25,228 bases of DNA, from positions 1-25,228 of the forward strand of contig DKNW01000135.1 of assembly GCA_002469805.1 (NCBI GenBank), written 5' to 3'. The notes under the pieces are model-generated. The model was not told where the DNA came from. It did not search any database and saw only the letters and a list, made by a program, of their open reading frames with translations. Shown piece after piece: positions 7,042-16,551 of this stretch. A program made the position numbers and the translations under genes. Source of the DNA: Rhodobiaceae bacterium UBA7378 (GTDB taxonomy: Bacteria > Pseudomonadota > Alphaproteobacteria > RS24). Every line of letters starts with the position of its first letter. Position 1 is the first letter of the stretch.

Positions 7042-9459
7042 ATGAAGTTTACCCTCTCTTGGTTGAAAGACCATCTCGAAACAAGCGCAGCGCTTGACGA
7101 CATTGTAGATAAATTAACGCTTATCGGATTGGAAGTTGAGGAACTGGTTGATCCGTCGGAAACCTTTACCAATTTCGAGGTTGCTGAAATTATTGCCACC
7201 GTGCCGCACCCCGAAGCCGACAGGCTGCAAATCTGCACCGTGAAAAGCAGCGCTGGCGAACAAGACCTCGTCTGTGGCGCGCCAAATGCGCGGGTGGGTC
7301 TTGTTGGCATTTTAGCTCAGGAAGGCGCGGTTATTCCAGCCAGCGGCATGGTGCTGGGGAAGGCGAAAATTCGCGGCATCGAAAGTAAAGGTATGATGTG
7401 CTCGGGCGCTGAACTGGGCTTGAGCGATGACCATGACGGCATTGTCGAGTTGGCGGCAGGCACCGAAATCGGCATGGGCGCGGCCACCGCGCTAGGGCTG
7501 GACGACCCGATGATCGAGATTGCGATCACCCCCAACCGGCCAGATTGTCTGGGCGTACGGGGCATTGCGCGCGACCTTGCGGCTGCCGGTCTTGGCACAT
7601 TGAAAGATGATAATGTGCGCCCGATTGTGGGTGAAAAAGACGGTGGCACTTCGATCGTCGTGTCCGGCGACACCTGTCCGGTGTTTGCCGGGTGTCGCAT
7701 TGAGGGTGTTCAAAACACGCAAAGTCCGGATTGGTTGCAGGCCCGGCTGAAGGCTATTGGCCTCAAACCAATCAATGCACTGGTCGATATCACCAATTAT
7801 ATTTCCTATGATCGCGGGCGGCCTTTACACGTTTATGATGCTGATAAGCTGGGTGGCACGGTGCACGCGCGCCAGGCCAAGGCGGGCGAAAGTTTTGTTG
7901 CGCTTGACGATGAGACGTATGAATTGCGAGACGCGGATTGCGTCATCGCCGACGATAATGGTGTGCTGGGACTCGCCGGTATTATGGGGGGGCTGGCGTC
8001 AGGCAGCACGCTGGATACCCGCAATGTACTCGTAGAAAGCGCTTGGTTTGACCCGGTGGCGATCGCGTTATCGGGTCGTCACCACAATATCGATAGCGAT
8101 GCGCGCTACCGGTTTGAGCGCGGCGTAGATCCGGCCTCGGTCGATACAGGTCTGGCGCTGGCTGTGCAAATGATCGTTGAAATTTGCGGGGGCACTGTGT
8201 GCGCGCCGGTAACAGGTGGCGCAGTACCAACTGATAAAAAACACGTCAGCTTCGCGCCGGCGCGGGTACGCCAGCTGACCGGTCTCGAGATCAGCGAAGC
8301 GGATATGCAAACCATCCTGGAAAAACTCGGTTTTGATGTTGAAACGGGTGAGGTTTGGAAAGTTGGCGTACCGAGTTGGCGACCCGATATCGACGATGCG
8401 ACCCATGGCGCTGATATAGTTGAGGAAATCATTCGTATATACGGGCTGGACGAAGTGCCGTCGACGCCCTTGCCGCAAGATACCGGCGTGGTGCGTCCAA
8501 GCCTAACACTGGCGCAGCGTCGCGCTGGCCTGATGCGCCGCGCGCTGGCCGCACGGGGGTTGGTTGAAGCGGTCACATGGTCGTTTGTCTCGCAGGCCCA
8601 AGCTACGGCATTTCACGTGGCAGAGGGGCTGGAACTCGCGAATCCGATTTCATCAGATCTCAGCCATATGCGCCCATCGCTATTGCCGGGCTTAATGGAT
8701 GCGGTGCAGAAAAATGCTGACCGTGGTGCACAGCAGATTAATCTTTTTGAACTGGGTCACGAATTCAAGGCGGCAACACCCGGCGCACAACGCTATGCTG
8801 CGGCTGGTTTGCGGGCTGGCATGGCGGCGATGAAGAGCTGGCGTGGTGCGCCACAAGCTGTCGATGCCTATGCCGCGCGCGCCGATGCCGAAGCCGCGCT
8901 TGCAGCATGTGGCGTAGCTACAGATGCCTTGCAGGTATTGCCGGTGTCTCCTGATAGCGGCATTGACTGGTATCATCCGGGGCGCTCAGGCGTGCTGGCG
9001 CGCAACCCACGCGAGCCGATGGCAGTGTTCGGCGAACTGCATCCGGCGCTTTTGGCGAAGTTTGATATTGATATGCCGGTCGCCGCTTTTGAGGTCTGGC
9101 CTGATACAGTGCCCGAACCCAAGGCGCCCAAGCAGGCCGGAACGGATATTGCGCGGCCAGCGCTGGCTTTGTCCAACCTGCAAATGGTACGTCGCGATTT
9201 CGCTTTTGAGGTCGCGGCGGATGTGCCCGCGGCGGAGATTGTGCGGGCGGCACGCGGTGCTGAGAAAAAACTGATCAGTCAGGTGCGGGTTTTTGACGTG
9301 TTTGCGGGCGGCCAGCTTGCCGAGGGCATGAAATCCGTCGGGCTTGAGGTCTGCCTGCAACCGACAGAAGCGACCTTGACCGATGCCGAGATCGAGGTGG
9401 TTGCTGAAAAAGTGACCTCGGCTGTCATCAAGGCGACCGGCGGCCGCTTGCGCGGCTAA
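7042..9459 (+). CDS. pheT: Phenylalanyl-tRNA synthetase beta subunit
   Basis: An 805-residue structural and editing subunit of PheRS, of usual length. Domain order matches the family: an N-terminal piece starting MKFTLSWLKDHLET; the EMAPII-like tRNA-binding fold at about 40-150 (FEVAEIIATVPHPEADRLQI, SKGMMCSGAELGL); the B3/B4 editing domain at about 215-385 with DITNYI and GRPLHVYDADKL; the B5 domain at about 400-470; the catalytic-like module to about 690; and the C-terminal FDX-ACB anticodon-binding domain at about 710-805 (MVRRDFAFEV...). AGGGGGC precedes the ATG. A small hairpin follows the stop. Confidence 0.97.
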   Translation: MKFTLSWLKDHLETSAALDDIVDKLTLIGLEVEELVDPSETFTNFEVAEIIATVPHPEADRLQICTVKSSAGEQDLVCGAPNARVGLVGILAQEGAVIPASGMVLGKAKIRGIESKGMMCSGAELGLSDDHDGIVELAAGTEIGMGAATALGLDDPMIEIAITPNRPDCLGVRGIARDLAAAGLGTLKDDNVRPIVGEKDGGTSIVVSGDTCPVFAGCRIEGVQNTQSPDWLQARLKAIGLKPINALVDITNYISYDRGRPLHVYDADKLGGTVHARQAKAGESFVALDDETYELRDADCVIADDNGVLGLAGIMGGLASGSTLDTRNVLVESAWFDPVAIALSGRHHNIDSDARYRFERGVDPASVDTGLALAVQMIVEICGGTVCAPVTGGAVPTDKKHVSFAPARVRQLTGLEISEADMQTILEKLGFDVETGEVWKVGVPSWRPDIDDATHGADIVEEIIRIYGLDEVPSTPLPQDTGVVRPSLTLAQRRAGLMRRALAARGLVEAVTWSFVSQAQATAFHVAEGLELANPISSDLSHMRPSLLPGLMDAVQKNADRGAQQINLFELGHEFKAATPGAQRYAAAGLRAGMAAMKSWRGAPQAVDAYAARADAEAALAACGVATDALQVLPVSPDSGIDWYHPGRSGVLARNPREPMAVFGELHPALLAKFDIDMPVAAFEVWPDTVPEPKAPKQAGTDIARPALALSNLQMVRRDFAFEVAADVPAAEIVRAARGAEKKLISQVRVFDVFAGGQLAEGMKSVGLEVCLQPTEATLTDAEIEVVAEKVTSAVIKATGGRLRG

Positions 9460-9464
9460 TTTGC

Positions 9465-9480
9465 GCATTATTTTTAATGC
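9465..9480 (+). terminator. Weak candidate terminator after pheT
   Basis: GCATTA (9465-9470) and TAATGC (9475-9480) form a 6-bp stem with a TTTT loop, 5 bases after the pheT stop and followed by TTATTT. The stem is AT-rich and the U tract imperfect, so termination may be partial. Confidence 0.35.
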
Positions 9481-9540
9481 TTATTTCGACGCAGTATTTG
9501 ACGCATTGGCGAACACGGCGGCCAGTGATATAGGGCTAGT

Positions 9541-11340
9541 ATGACGGTTCAGAAAAACATCCGGAACTTCGCAATTATCGCGCATATCGACCATGGCAAG
9601 TCGACGCTTGCCGACCGCTTGATCCAAATCACGGGCGGCTTGTCCACGCGTGAGATGCAGGAACAAGTTCTCGATAATATGGAACTGGAGCGCGAGCGCG
9701 GTATCACAATTAAAGCGCAGACCGTGCGCCTTGATTATACAGCGAGCGATGGCGAGACATATCAGCTCAACCTCATTGACACGCCCGGCCATGTCGACTT
9801 CGCCTATGAGGTCAACCGCTCGCTTGCGGCATGTGAAGGCTCGTTGCTGGTGGTTGATGCAAGTCAGGGCGTCGAGGCCCAGACGCTTGCCAATGTGTAC
9901 CAAGCCATTGAAGTTGATCATGAAATTGTGCCTGTGCTGAACAAGGTCGATTTGCCTGCGGCGGATTGCCCGCGCGTTTGCGGGCAAATCGAGGATGTGA
10001 TCGGGCTGGATACGTCGGGTGCAGTGAATATTTCGGCCAAAACAGGAATTGGTGTTGATGATGTGCTGGAAGCCATTGTTACGCAATTGCCAGCTCCGGG
10101 CGGGGACAGCGATGCGCCGCTAAAAGCCATGCTGGTTGATAGCTGGTACGACGCCTATCTGGGCGTTGTGGTGCTGGTTCGGGTGATCGATGGCACGCTG
10201 AAAAAAGGCCAGAAAATACGTATGATGTCGACCAATGCAACGCATCTCGTTGACCAAGTGGGCGTGTTCCGGCCCAAGCGCGATACCGTGCCTGATTTGG
10301 GTCCGGGCGAGATAGGATATTTTACCGCGGCGATCAAGCAGGTTGCAGATACCCGTGTTGGGGACACGGTGACCGAAGATCGCGCGCCGTGTAGCGACAT
10401 CCTCGATGGGTTTAAACCGGCCCAGCCGGTTGTATTTTGCGGCCTGTTTCCGACGGATTCCAGCCAGTTCGAGGATTTGCGCGAAGCGATGGCAAAATTG
10501 CGGCTTAATGATGCGAGCTTTGATTATGAAATGGAAACAAGCGCCGCGTTGGGCTTCGGGTTCCGTTGCGGGTTTTTGGGGCTTTTGCATTTGGAGATCA
10601 TCCGCGAGCGCATTGAACGCGAGTTTGACATTGACCTGATCACAACTGCCCCCTCTGTAGTGTACCGGCTGCACATGAATGACGGGTCGATGATGGAACT
10701 GCATAATCCGGCTGACATGCCGGATGTGGTGAAAATAGACCACATTGACGAGCCGTGGATTGATGCGTCGATCTTGGTGCCGGATGAGTATTTGGGGGCT
10801 GTGCTCAAGCTGTGCGAAGACCGCCGCGGGCGCCAGAAAAATCTTAGTTATGCCGGTAGTCGGGCGATGTTGGAATACGCCTTGCCGCTGAACGAAGTCG
10901 TGTTTGATTTCTACGACCGGTTGAAGTCCGTGACGCGCGGTTATGCTAGCTTTGATTATCAGCTTAATGAGTACAAAACCGGCGATCTGGTGAAAATGGC
11001 CATTTTGGTTAATGCCGAACCGGTTGATGCGCTGTCGACGATTGTTCACCGTGAGCGTGCTGAAATGCGCGGCCGCGCCATGTGCGAGCGGCTGAAAGAT
11101 TTGATCCCGCGCCATCTGTTTAAAATTCCGATCCAAGCGGCACTTGGTGGTAAAATTATCGCGCGCGAAACCATTGCCGCCCTGCGCAAGGATGTGACGG
11201 CCAAATGTTACGGCGGCGATGTGAGCCGGAAGCGCAAACTGCTGGATAAGCAGAAAGAAGGCAAAAAAAAGATGCGCCAGTTTGGCAAGGTCGACATTCC
11301 ACAGGATGCGTTTATTTCCGCCCTCAAAATGGACGATTAG
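9541..11340 (+). CDS. lepA: Elongation factor 4 (LepA)
   Basis: A 599-residue ribosome-associated translational GTPase, of standard length; it is linked to back-translocation and to 30S biogenesis or initiation. G1 is AHIDHGKST (14-22), G2 lies in [12 protein letters not shown]3 is DTPGHVDF (from Asp80), and G4 is NKVDLPAAD. Domains II-IV follow, and the LepA-specific C-terminal domain ends with [20 protein letters not shown] and [17 protein letters not shown], which separates it from EF-G. It has its own 81-bp upstream gap. A TTGACG (-35-like) at 9498-9503 lies there, but no -10 at proper spacing is visible. AGGG lies a few bases before the ATG. Confidence 0.97.
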   Translation: MTVQKNIRNFAIIAHIDHGKSTLADRLIQITGGLSTREMQEQVLDNMELERERGITIKAQTVRLDYTASDGETYQLNLIDTPGHVDFAYEVNRSLAACEGSLLVVDASQGVEAQTLANVYQAIEVDHEIVPVLNKVDLPAADCPRVCGQIEDVIGLDTSGAVNISAKTGIGVDDVLEAIVTQLPAPGGDSDAPLKAMLVDSWYDAYLGVVVLVRVIDGTLKKGQKIRMMSTNATHLVDQVGVFRPKRDTVPDLGPGEIGYFTAAIKQVADTRVGDTVTEDRAPCSDILDGFKPAQPVVFCGLFPTDSSQFEDLREAMAKLRLNDASFDYEMETSAALGFGFRCGFLGLLHLEIIRERIEREFDIDLITTAPSVVYRLHMNDGSMMELHNPADMPDVVKIDHIDEPWIDASILVPDEYLGAVLKLCEDRRGRQKNLSYAGSRAMLEYALPLNEVVFDFYDRLKSVTRGYASFDYQLNEYKTGDLVKMAILVNAEPVDALSTIVHRERAEMRGRAMCERLKDLIPRHLFKIPIQAALGGKIIARETIAALRKDVTAKCYGGDVSRKRKLLDKQKEGKKKMRQFGKVDIPQDAFISALKMDD

Positions 11341-11352
11341 GCGCATCGCCGC

Positions 11353-11380
11353 TTGTTTTCACTAGGCGGGTGGGTATATT
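11353..11380 (+). promoter_or_regulatory. Promoter of tRNA-Ser
   Basis: TTGTTT (11353-11358) and TATATT (11375-11380) are 16 bases apart. The expected start, about 7 bases after the -10, falls 2-4 bases before the mature tRNA 5' end at 11390, which fits a short tRNA leader. Confidence 0.45.
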
Positions 11381-11389
11381 TCAACTTCC

Positions 11390-11479
11390 GGACAGGTGGC
11401 CGAGTGGCTGAAGGCGCACGCTTGGAAAGCGTGTAGGCGTTAACGCGTCTCGAGGGTTCGAATCCCTCTCTGTCCGCCA
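11390..11479 (+). tRNA. tRNA-Ser (anticodon GGA)
   Basis: A 90-base tRNA. The acceptor stem pairs GGACAGG with TCTGTCC (one G-U), then discriminator G and an encoded CCA at 11477-11479. The anticodon stem ACGC/GCGT closes the loop TTGGAAA, with GGA at 11424-11426, reading UCC and UCU serine codons. A long variable arm, typical of class II serine tRNAs, follows. The T stem GAGGG/CCCTC closes the loop TTCGAAT. It lies between lepA and glcB, on the same strand. Confidence 0.97.
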
Positions 11480-11488
11480 ACATTATTT

Positions 11489-11505
11489 CCGCCAGCACAG
11501 GGCGG
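11489..11505 (+). other. GC hairpin between tRNA-Ser and glcB
   Basis: CCGCC (11489-11493) and GGCGG (11501-11505) can pair around a 7-base loop. No U tract follows, so it is not a classical terminator. It may help end or process the tRNA transcript, or do nothing. Confidence 0.25.
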
Positions 11506-11526
11506 GTTAAACTAGGGGAGAGCAAC

Positions 11527-13698
11527 ATGGCAGACCGGATTACGATAGCGGGCCTTAATATTGATACGCAGCTTGCAGATTTTATTGCCAACGAAGCAGT
11601 ATCAGGTATCGATATAACAGCCGAGGCGTTCTGGTCGGCGGCGGCGGATGTGATCAATACGCACCGCGACACGAATAAGGCGCTGCTCGCCAAACGCGAA
11701 GACCTTCAAGCTAAAATCGACGCCTGGCATCTGGCGCAAAAAGGCCAGCCGCATGATGCCGGTGCCTATCGTTCGTTTCTTGAAGAGATCGGCTATCTGG
11801 TACCGGAAGGCGCCGACTTCCAGATCGAAACCGCCAATGTTGACCCGGAAATTGCGAAGATCGCTGGTCCGCAGCTTGTTGTGCCGGTCAAGAATGCACG
11901 GTTCGCCGTTAACGCTGCCAATGCCCGCTGGGGCAGCCTTTATGATGCATTTTACGGCACGGACATTATTCCGCAGGAGGGTGACTTGGCGCCCGTCGGC
12001 AGTTACAACCCGACACGCGGCGCTGAAGTGATACGCCGGGCCAAGGCGCTTTTGGATGAGATAGCACCGCTTGACGGCGTGTCGCATGCTGATGTTACCG
12101 GCTATATGATTGCTGATGGCGCGCTGGTGGCGTCTCATGCGGGCGGAACTGCCGGGCTGGTGGCGCCGCAAAAATGTGTTGGCTATCAGGGCAGCGCCGA
12201 TGCACCAAGCGCCCTGCTATTGAAAAACAATGATTTGCATGCCGAGATTATGATCGACGCGGCGCATAGCATCGGCAAGGACGATCCAGCCAATGTAGCA
12301 GATGTTATAATGGAATCAGCCGTAACGACCATTATGGATTGCGAAGATAGCGTGGCCGCTGTTGACGGCGAAGATAAGGTTGAAGCCTACCGCAATTTAT
12401 TGGGCTTGATGACGCGCAATATTTCCGTGTCGATGCAAAAAGGCGGGCGCGAGATGGTGCGCAAGTTGAACGATAATCGGGCCTATACCGATTTGTCGGG
12501 CGATAATTTCACTCTGCCTGGTCTATCGACCATGCTGATCCGTAATGTCGGGCATCTGATGACCAATCCGGCCATTGTCGACGATCGTGGCGACGAAGTG
12601 CCCGAAGGCATAATGGATGCGTTGGTTACCGGATTGTTGGCTAAGCATGATTTGGGCAAAACAGATCCGGCCATGAAAAACAGCCCCGCAGGTTCGGTTT
12701 ACATCGTGAAGCCAAAAATGCACGGGCCGGAAGAAGTCGCTTTCACCAATACATTATTTGGTGATGTAGAAGCCGCCATTGGCCTACCGGCGCTAACCAT
12801 GAAAATGGGTATTATGGATGAAGAACGCCGCACCACGGTCAATTTGAAAGAATGTATTCGCGCGGCAAAACAGCGGGTTATCTTCATCAACACTGGTTTC
12901 CTCGACCGCACAGGTGACGAAATTCACACCTCCATGGAAATGGGGCCAATGATCCGCAAGGCGGAAATGAAAGCCTCTGGCTGGCTCAATGCGTATGAAG
13001 ATTGGAATGTTGATATTGGTCTATCATGTGGTTTGCAGGGCCGCGCACAAATCGGTAAGGGCATGTGGGCCATGCCGGATTTGATGGCTGATATGCTGGA
13101 ACAGAAAATCGGTCAGCCACGCGCAGGTGCGGATTGCGCATGGGCACCATCCCCAACGGCAGCGACGGTTCACGCCATCCACTATCACCGCGTAGATGTT
13201 GAAGCGGTTCAAAATGAGTTGAAATCGAGGACGCGCGCGTCGCTGGATACGATTTTGAGCATGCCGGTAGAAACCCACCCGCAATGGAGCCCAGATGATG
13301 TCCAACAAGAGCTCGACAATAATGCCCAAGGTATTCTGGGCTATGTGGTGCGTTGGATCGATCAGGGTGTGGGCTGCTCCAAAGTGCCGGATATTCACGA
13401 TGTCGGCCTGATGGAAGACCGCGCAACCTTGCGCATTTCAAGCCAGCATATCGCAAATTGGTTACACCATGGCATTTGCACCGAAGATCAAGTGATGGCG
13501 ACCATGAAGCGGATGGCGTTGGTGGTTGATGAACAAAATGCCAGCGATGCAGCATACACACCTATGGCCGAAAATCTTGACGGTTCGATCGCATTCTCTG
13601 CCGCCTGTGACCTGATTTTTAAAGGCCGCGAACAGCCCAGCGGGTATACCGAGCCGCTATTGCATGCGCGCCGGCTGGATTATAAGGCCCAGAATTAG
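11527..13698 (+). CDS. glcB: Malate synthase G
   Basis: Condenses glyoxylate with acetyl-CoA to give malate and CoA, in the cytoplasm. At 723 residues it matches the E. coli isoform G in length and is much longer than isoform A. Landmarks include [46 protein letters not shown], the [11 protein letters not shown] segment with an active-site Arg, [11 protein letters not shown] with a metal-binding Asp, and [18 protein letters not shown] with the expected catalytic Asp. AGGGGAG lies about 7 bases before the ATG. No isocitrate lyase or glycolate oxidase gene is adjacent, so whether it serves the glyoxylate shunt or glycolate use cannot be told here. Its stop overlaps the convergent membrane gene by 4 bp. 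Confidence 0.97.
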   Translation: MADRITIAGLNIDTQLADFIANEAVSGIDITAEAFWSAAADVINTHRDTNKALLAKREDLQAKIDAWHLAQKGQPHDAGAYRSFLEEIGYLVPEGADFQIETANVDPEIAKIAGPQLVVPVKNARFAVNAANARWGSLYDAFYGTDIIPQEGDLAPVGSYNPTRGAEVIRRAKALLDEIAPLDGVSHADVTGYMIADGALVASHAGGTAGLVAPQKCVGYQGSADAPSALLLKNNDLHAEIMIDAAHSIGKDDPANVADVIMESAVTTIMDCEDSVAAVDGEDKVEAYRNLLGLMTRNISVSMQKGGREMVRKLNDNRAYTDLSGDNFTLPGLSTMLIRNVGHLMTNPAIVDDRGDEVPEGIMDALVTGLLAKHDLGKTDPAMKNSPAGSVYIVKPKMHGPEEVAFTNTLFGDVEAAIGLPALTMKMGIMDEERRTTVNLKECIRAAKQRVIFINTGFLDRTGDEIHTSMEMGPMIRKAEMKASGWLNAYEDWNVDIGLSCGLQGRAQIGKGMWAMPDLMADMLEQKIGQPRAGADCAWAPSPTAATVHAIHYHRVDVEAVQNELKSRTRASLDTILSMPVETHPQWSPDDVQQELDNNAQGILGYVVRWIDQGVGCSKVPDIHDVGLMEDRATLRISSQHIANWLHHGICTEDQVMATMKRMALVVDEQNASDAAYTPMAENLDGSIAFSAACDLIFKGREQPSGYTEPLLHARRLDYKAQN

Positions 13699-14147
13699 GT
13701 CTGCATCCGGCGTTTTAAACGGGAAAATACGAAACCCGATAGCGCGCCAATAATGCACAGGGCGACAAAGCCGTCCATGCCGCGGGCGACTGGTAGCGGT
13801 GTTATGCCCGTTACGGCTCTGAGTGAATGTAATATTGTCGCGACGCAAACTCCACCGGCAACGGCGTAAACAATGTCGGGCATGGGTTTGAAGAAACGGG
13901 TTACGATGTTGGCCGTGATCATGGCTAGGAAATATCCCACGCCGAAAATAATGCCGATGAGCGGCAAGCCACCCATAATATCTGCCATAGTCATGGCGAT
14001 ACGCTCGGCAAAAGGGATGTTCAGGCCCAGCATGGTCAGTTCCGAAACGTGAAACTGTGTGGTCGTGATGACCAGTAAAAGATACAGGCACGACCAACCG
14101 ATCATGAAGGCGGCGAAAGCCCGTCGCGTAGGTAGGATATTTTGCAT
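13695..14147 (-). CDS. Small four-helix membrane protein, unknown function
   Basis: A 150-residue hydrophobic protein with about four membrane segments, at residues 10-31, 55-83, 91-109 and 122-143, and positive residues at both ends (PTRRA near the N-terminus, RLKRRMQT at the C-terminus). ATG 14147 is chosen because GGAGAA lies just upstream on the minus strand; an in-frame start 18 codons earlier has no such site and would add a polar segment. I do not recognise the family. It is alone on its strand, overlaps the glcB stop by 4 bp, and is divergent from the secreted sugar dehydrogenase, separated by 102 bp. No catalytic motif or transporter signature is visible. Confidence 0.75.
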   Translation of the reverse strand: MQNILPTRRAFAAFMIGWSCLYLLLVITTTQFHVSELTMLGLNIPFAERIAMTMADIMGGLPLIGIIFGVGYFLAMITANIVTRFFKPMPDIVYAVAGGVCVATILHSLRAVTGITPLPVARGMDGFVALCIIGALSGFVFSRLKRRMQT

Positions 14148-14249
14148 TTTGTTTTCTCCAAATCTGGCTAGAATATAAGCGGGATACCCGACCTGTTGCA
14201 ATGTTTGTGAACAGCTCGGAAGTTTGAGCTCATATAATTAGGAAGAATA

Positions 14250-15389
14250 ATGATGAACACGTCACTAAAAGTCGCTTTGCTGAAAGTCGCTTTGACATGC
14301 TTGTTAGGTCTGGTCGGGCCGTTAACGAAAACAGCCGCCGCCGAAGATTATACCTTGGAAGAAGTGGTCAACGGTCTCGACATGCCATGGGGTCTCGCCA
14401 TTTTACCCGATGGCGACATGCTTGTAAGCGAACTTTCTGGTCAGTTGCGCTTAGTGCGCGATGGCGAACTAATCGCCAGACCGGTTGCGGGTGTGCCCGA
14501 AACTTTTTATGCCGGGCAGGGCGGGTTGATGGATGTGCGCCTGCACCCGAATTTTGCGACAAACAATCTGGTTTATCTCTCGCTGGCTGTTGGGTCTGGT
14601 TATGCCAATGCGCTGCGGGTGGTGCGCGGGCGCTTTGACGGCGGGCAGTTGCAAGATGTCGAGACCGTTTTCGAAGCGGCACCGGCGAAGGATACAGCCG
14701 CGCACTATGGCGGGCGGATGACATTTTTGCCGGATAATACGCTGCTTGTGACGGTTGGCGACGGCTTTGACTATCGCGAAGATGCGCAGAACCGTGCCAA
14801 TCATTTCGGCACAATCGTGCGTGTGTCCGATGCCGGTAAAGTGCCTGCTGACAACCCGTATGTCGATGATCCAGCTGCGCTACCTGAAGTCTGGTCGTAT
14901 GGGCACAGAAACGCGCAGAGCATTATTTATGATGCTGCAACCGATACGGTGTTTCAGACCGAGCACGGGCCGCGTGGCGGCGATGAGTTAAACATTATCG
15001 CGCCTGCCAAAAACTATGGCTGGCCGGCAATCACCTACGGAATTGATTACTCAGGCTTGCAAATTTCGCCCTATACGTCCTATGAGGGTATGGAACAGCC
15101 GCTGAAATATTGGGATCCTTCGTTCGGGCCAAGCGGCATGACATTGTATCGCGGCGCGGCATTTCCAAATTGGGACGGCGATATTTTCATGACATCGCTT
15201 GTTTTCAACCATGTGGTGCGCGTCGATATGGACGGGCGCGTGGCTGGAAGCGACCAGGTGCTGTTTGGCGAGATCGGTGAACGCCTGCGCGATATTCGTA
15301 CCGGGCCTGACGGTGCGCTGTATATTCTGTCCGAAGGGACGGGCGATAGTGATGGCCGCTTATGGCGAGTGCGGGCGACCAATCGTTAG
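14250..15389 (+). CDS. Secreted PQQ-dependent sugar dehydrogenase (Gdh/sorbosone dehydrogenase family)
   Basis: A 379-residue beta-propeller oxidoreductase related to soluble PQQ glucose dehydrogenase and YliI-type aldose dehydrogenases. Residues 1-31 form a Sec signal peptide, probably cut after AAA31, so the enzyme acts in the periplasm. MPWGLAILPDGDMLVSE, GQGGLMDVRLHPNF and HYGGRMTFLPDNTLLVTVGD (with the His matching the general base) are present. YGHRNAQSI carries the Arg-Asn pair near PQQ, followed by EHGPRGGDELN, NYGWPAITYG and DPSFGPSGMTLYRG. No PQQ biosynthesis genes are nearby, and the sugar substrate is unknown. AGGAAG lies upstream of the ATGATG start; either Met could be used. The signal peptide contains a tandem LKVAL duplication. 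Confidence 0.9.
   Translation: MMNTSLKVALLKVALTCLLGLVGPLTKTAAAEDYTLEEVVNGLDMPWGLAILPDGDMLVSELSGQLRLVRDGELIARPVAGVPETFYAGQGGLMDVRLHPNFATNNLVYLSLAVGSGYANALRVVRGRFDGGQLQDVETVFEAAPAKDTAAHYGGRMTFLPDNTLLVTVGDGFDYREDAQNRANHFGTIVRVSDAGKVPADNPYVDDPAALPEVWSYGHRNAQSIIYDAATDTVFQTEHGPRGGDELNIIAPAKNYGWPAITYGIDYSGLQISPYTSYEGMEQPLKYWDPSFGPSGMTLYRGAAFPNWDGDIFMTSLVFNHVVRVDMDGRVAGSDQVLFGEIGERLRDIRTGPDGALYILSEGTGDSDGRLWRVRATNR
14265..14294 (+). repeat. 15-bp tandem duplication in a signal-peptide coding region
   Basis: CTAAAAGTCGCTTTG (14265-14279) is repeated as CTGAAAGTCGCTTTG (14280-14294), 14 of 15 bases identical. It encodes LKVAL twice (residues 6-15) and lengthens the hydrophobic core of the signal peptide without breaking the frame. 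Confidence 0.9.
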
Positions 15390-15401
15390 GACTTGTTCAG
15401 A

Positions 15402-15433
15402 CAGAGGGTTTTTATAGAAATTTACTCCCTCTG
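15402..15433. terminator. Possible terminator hairpin after the sugar dehydrogenase
   Basis: CAGAGGG (15402-15408) and CCCTCTG (15427-15433) form a perfect 7-bp stem with an 18-base AT-rich loop, 12 bases past the stop. There is no U tract after it on the plus strand. The long loop makes this only a candidate. Confidence 0.3.
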
Positions 15434-15436
15434 GGG

Positions 15437-15465
15437 TGGACGCATGCGGCGCCATAGCGTATAAC
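15437..15465 (+). promoter_or_regulatory. Promoter of rpmF
   Basis: TGGACG (15437-15442, four of six) and TATAAC (15460-15465, five of six) are exactly 17 bases apart, 29 bases before the rpmF ATG. The -10 sits in GCGTATAACGCGCC, so the discriminator is GC-rich, as at the rpmI promoter. Confidence 0.55.
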
Positions 15466-15494
15466 GCGCCGACATTTAGTTGGAGACATTTAAA

Positions 15495-15674
15495 ATGGCT
15501 GTTCCGAAACGAAAAGTGAGCCCTTCGCGCCGCGGCAAGCGCCGGTCAGCCGATGCGTTGGCAAATCCGACATATGTCGAGAACCCCGATAGCGGCGAAC
15601 TGCATCGTCCGCATCATATCGACTTGAAAAGCGGTATGTATCGTGGTCGACAGGTCATTGCGCCCAAAGATTAA
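15495..15674 (+). CDS. rpmF: 50S ribosomal protein L32 (bL32)
   Basis: A 59-residue basic protein of usual length. [20 protein letters not shown] is the family signature, followed by the [20 protein letters not shown] tail. ATG 15495 is used because GGAGA lies 9 bases upstream; the longer frame from 15480 begins before that site. The zinc-binding cysteines seen in some L32 proteins are absent, the Cys-minus form. In many bacteria plsX follows rpmF, but here a convergent minus-strand gene does, so rpmF is a single-gene unit with its own promoter. Confidence 0.96.
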   Translation: MAVPKRKVSPSRRGKRRSADALANPTYVENPDSGELHRPHHIDLKSGMYRGRQVIAPKD

Positions 15675-15732
15675 ATCAAGTCTACAAAATACGAGAAAAG
15701 TCGGATAGATCGGCATCTGCCAAGTTATTCAT

Positions 15733-16551
15733 TTAGCTACGCGCAGTGAGAGCCGCGCGTATTTTTTTGGCAAGATTTTCACTGCCGGCCATTTGTCCAA
15801 CATGCAGTGAAGCCGCGACAACCCCCATAACCGCATTACATACAATCAAGGCGTCGCTGGCATTGAGCATATCGGGGCTTAGCTGCCCTGATATCATGTC
15901 ATGCCCGCCCCTATCACCCAACGCCAGAATACGCGCGCGGGTGATGCCAGGCAGAGCGCCTTCTTCTATTTGCGGTGTGATCAGTTGCTCATCATACAGA
16001 GCAAAAATATTCCCCGCTGAAACGCCCGTTATGCGCTGATGCTGATTAACGAGAATTGCATCGTCGGCACCGGCGGATAGGGCTTGCTTGCGAGCAAAAA
16101 TATGCGCGGCATAGTTAGTGGTTTTTATTGGTGATAAAATCTGACCTGCGGGCTGGAGCACATGTGACTGCATGAGCCTGATATGGGCCGGAACGTCAGG
16201 CGCTTTTGAGGCCTGCACCAGCCAGTTCGGGTGGGTTTCATGTGTCGGCACCAAGCCGCGCCCGCCATCGCCGCCCGTAACCGTGACACGGATGACCGCG
16301 CGGGTCTGGCTGAGGTTTTGTTGAGACATCAAATCTGCTGCCACGTCATGCAAATCCGACGCTGCATAAGGGGTTGTGAACCCGAAAACATCGCAAGCCC
16401 GCCAAAGCCGTTCCATATGCGCGGCCCAGTGCGAGGGCGTACCGTTTTCAGCCAATACAGTCTCAAACACGCCTTCGCCCAGAAGCAGGCCGCGATCTGC
16501 CGCTGATACTGCGCCTGCGGCATTGGCTAGAGCGCCGTTTAGCCAGATCAT
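15733..16551 (-). CDS. pabC: Class IV aminotransferase, probable aminodeoxychorismate lyase (PabC-like)
   Basis: A 272-residue fold-type IV PLP enzyme. In this context it should release pyruvate from aminodeoxychorismate to give p-aminobenzoate. ADRGLLLGEGVFETVL is the usual N-terminal segment. Lys143 in SPIKTTNYAAHIFARKQA is the PLP lysine, and ADDAILVN follows. ATG 16551 overlaps the pabA stop as ATGA; the longer upstream frame is inside pabA. One residue is odd: the segment ITGVSAGNIF has Gly176 where the family normally has Glu (as in ECCAANLF of E. coli PabC), the residue that contacts the PLP ring nitrogen. A D-amino-acid or branched-chain aminotransferase-like role cannot be excluded. 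This is the last gene of the unit, converging on rpmF. Confidence 0.78.
   Translation of the reverse strand: MIWLNGALANAAGAVSAADRGLLLGEGVFETVLAENGTPSHWAAHMERLWRACDVFGFTTPYAASDLHDVAADLMSQQNLSQTRAVIRVTVTGGDGGRGLVPTHETHPNWLVQASKAPDVPAHIRLMQSHVLQPAGQILSPIKTTNYAAHIFARKQALSAGADDAILVNQHQRITGVSAGNIFALYDEQLITPQIEEGALPGITRARILALGDRGGHDMISGQLSPDMLNASDALIVCNAVMGVVAASLHVGQMAGSENLAKKIRAALTARS

Noticed and set aside
9498..9503. TTGACG as the lepA promoter -35
   Set aside because: The nearest -10-like sequence (GATATA) is 23 bases away, too far for a normal promoter.
10120..11346. A 408-codon open frame antisense to lepA
   Set aside because: It lies wholly opposite a conserved gene, has a His/Arg/Gln-rich composition typical of a reverse-strand shadow, and matches no family I know. 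LepA on the other strand explains the sequence.
14233..14238. Perfect TATAAT before the sugar dehydrogenase as its promoter
   Set aside because: No -35 lies at 15-19 bases, and a start from it would fall inside or after the AGGAAG ribosome site. It is probably just AT-rich sequence.
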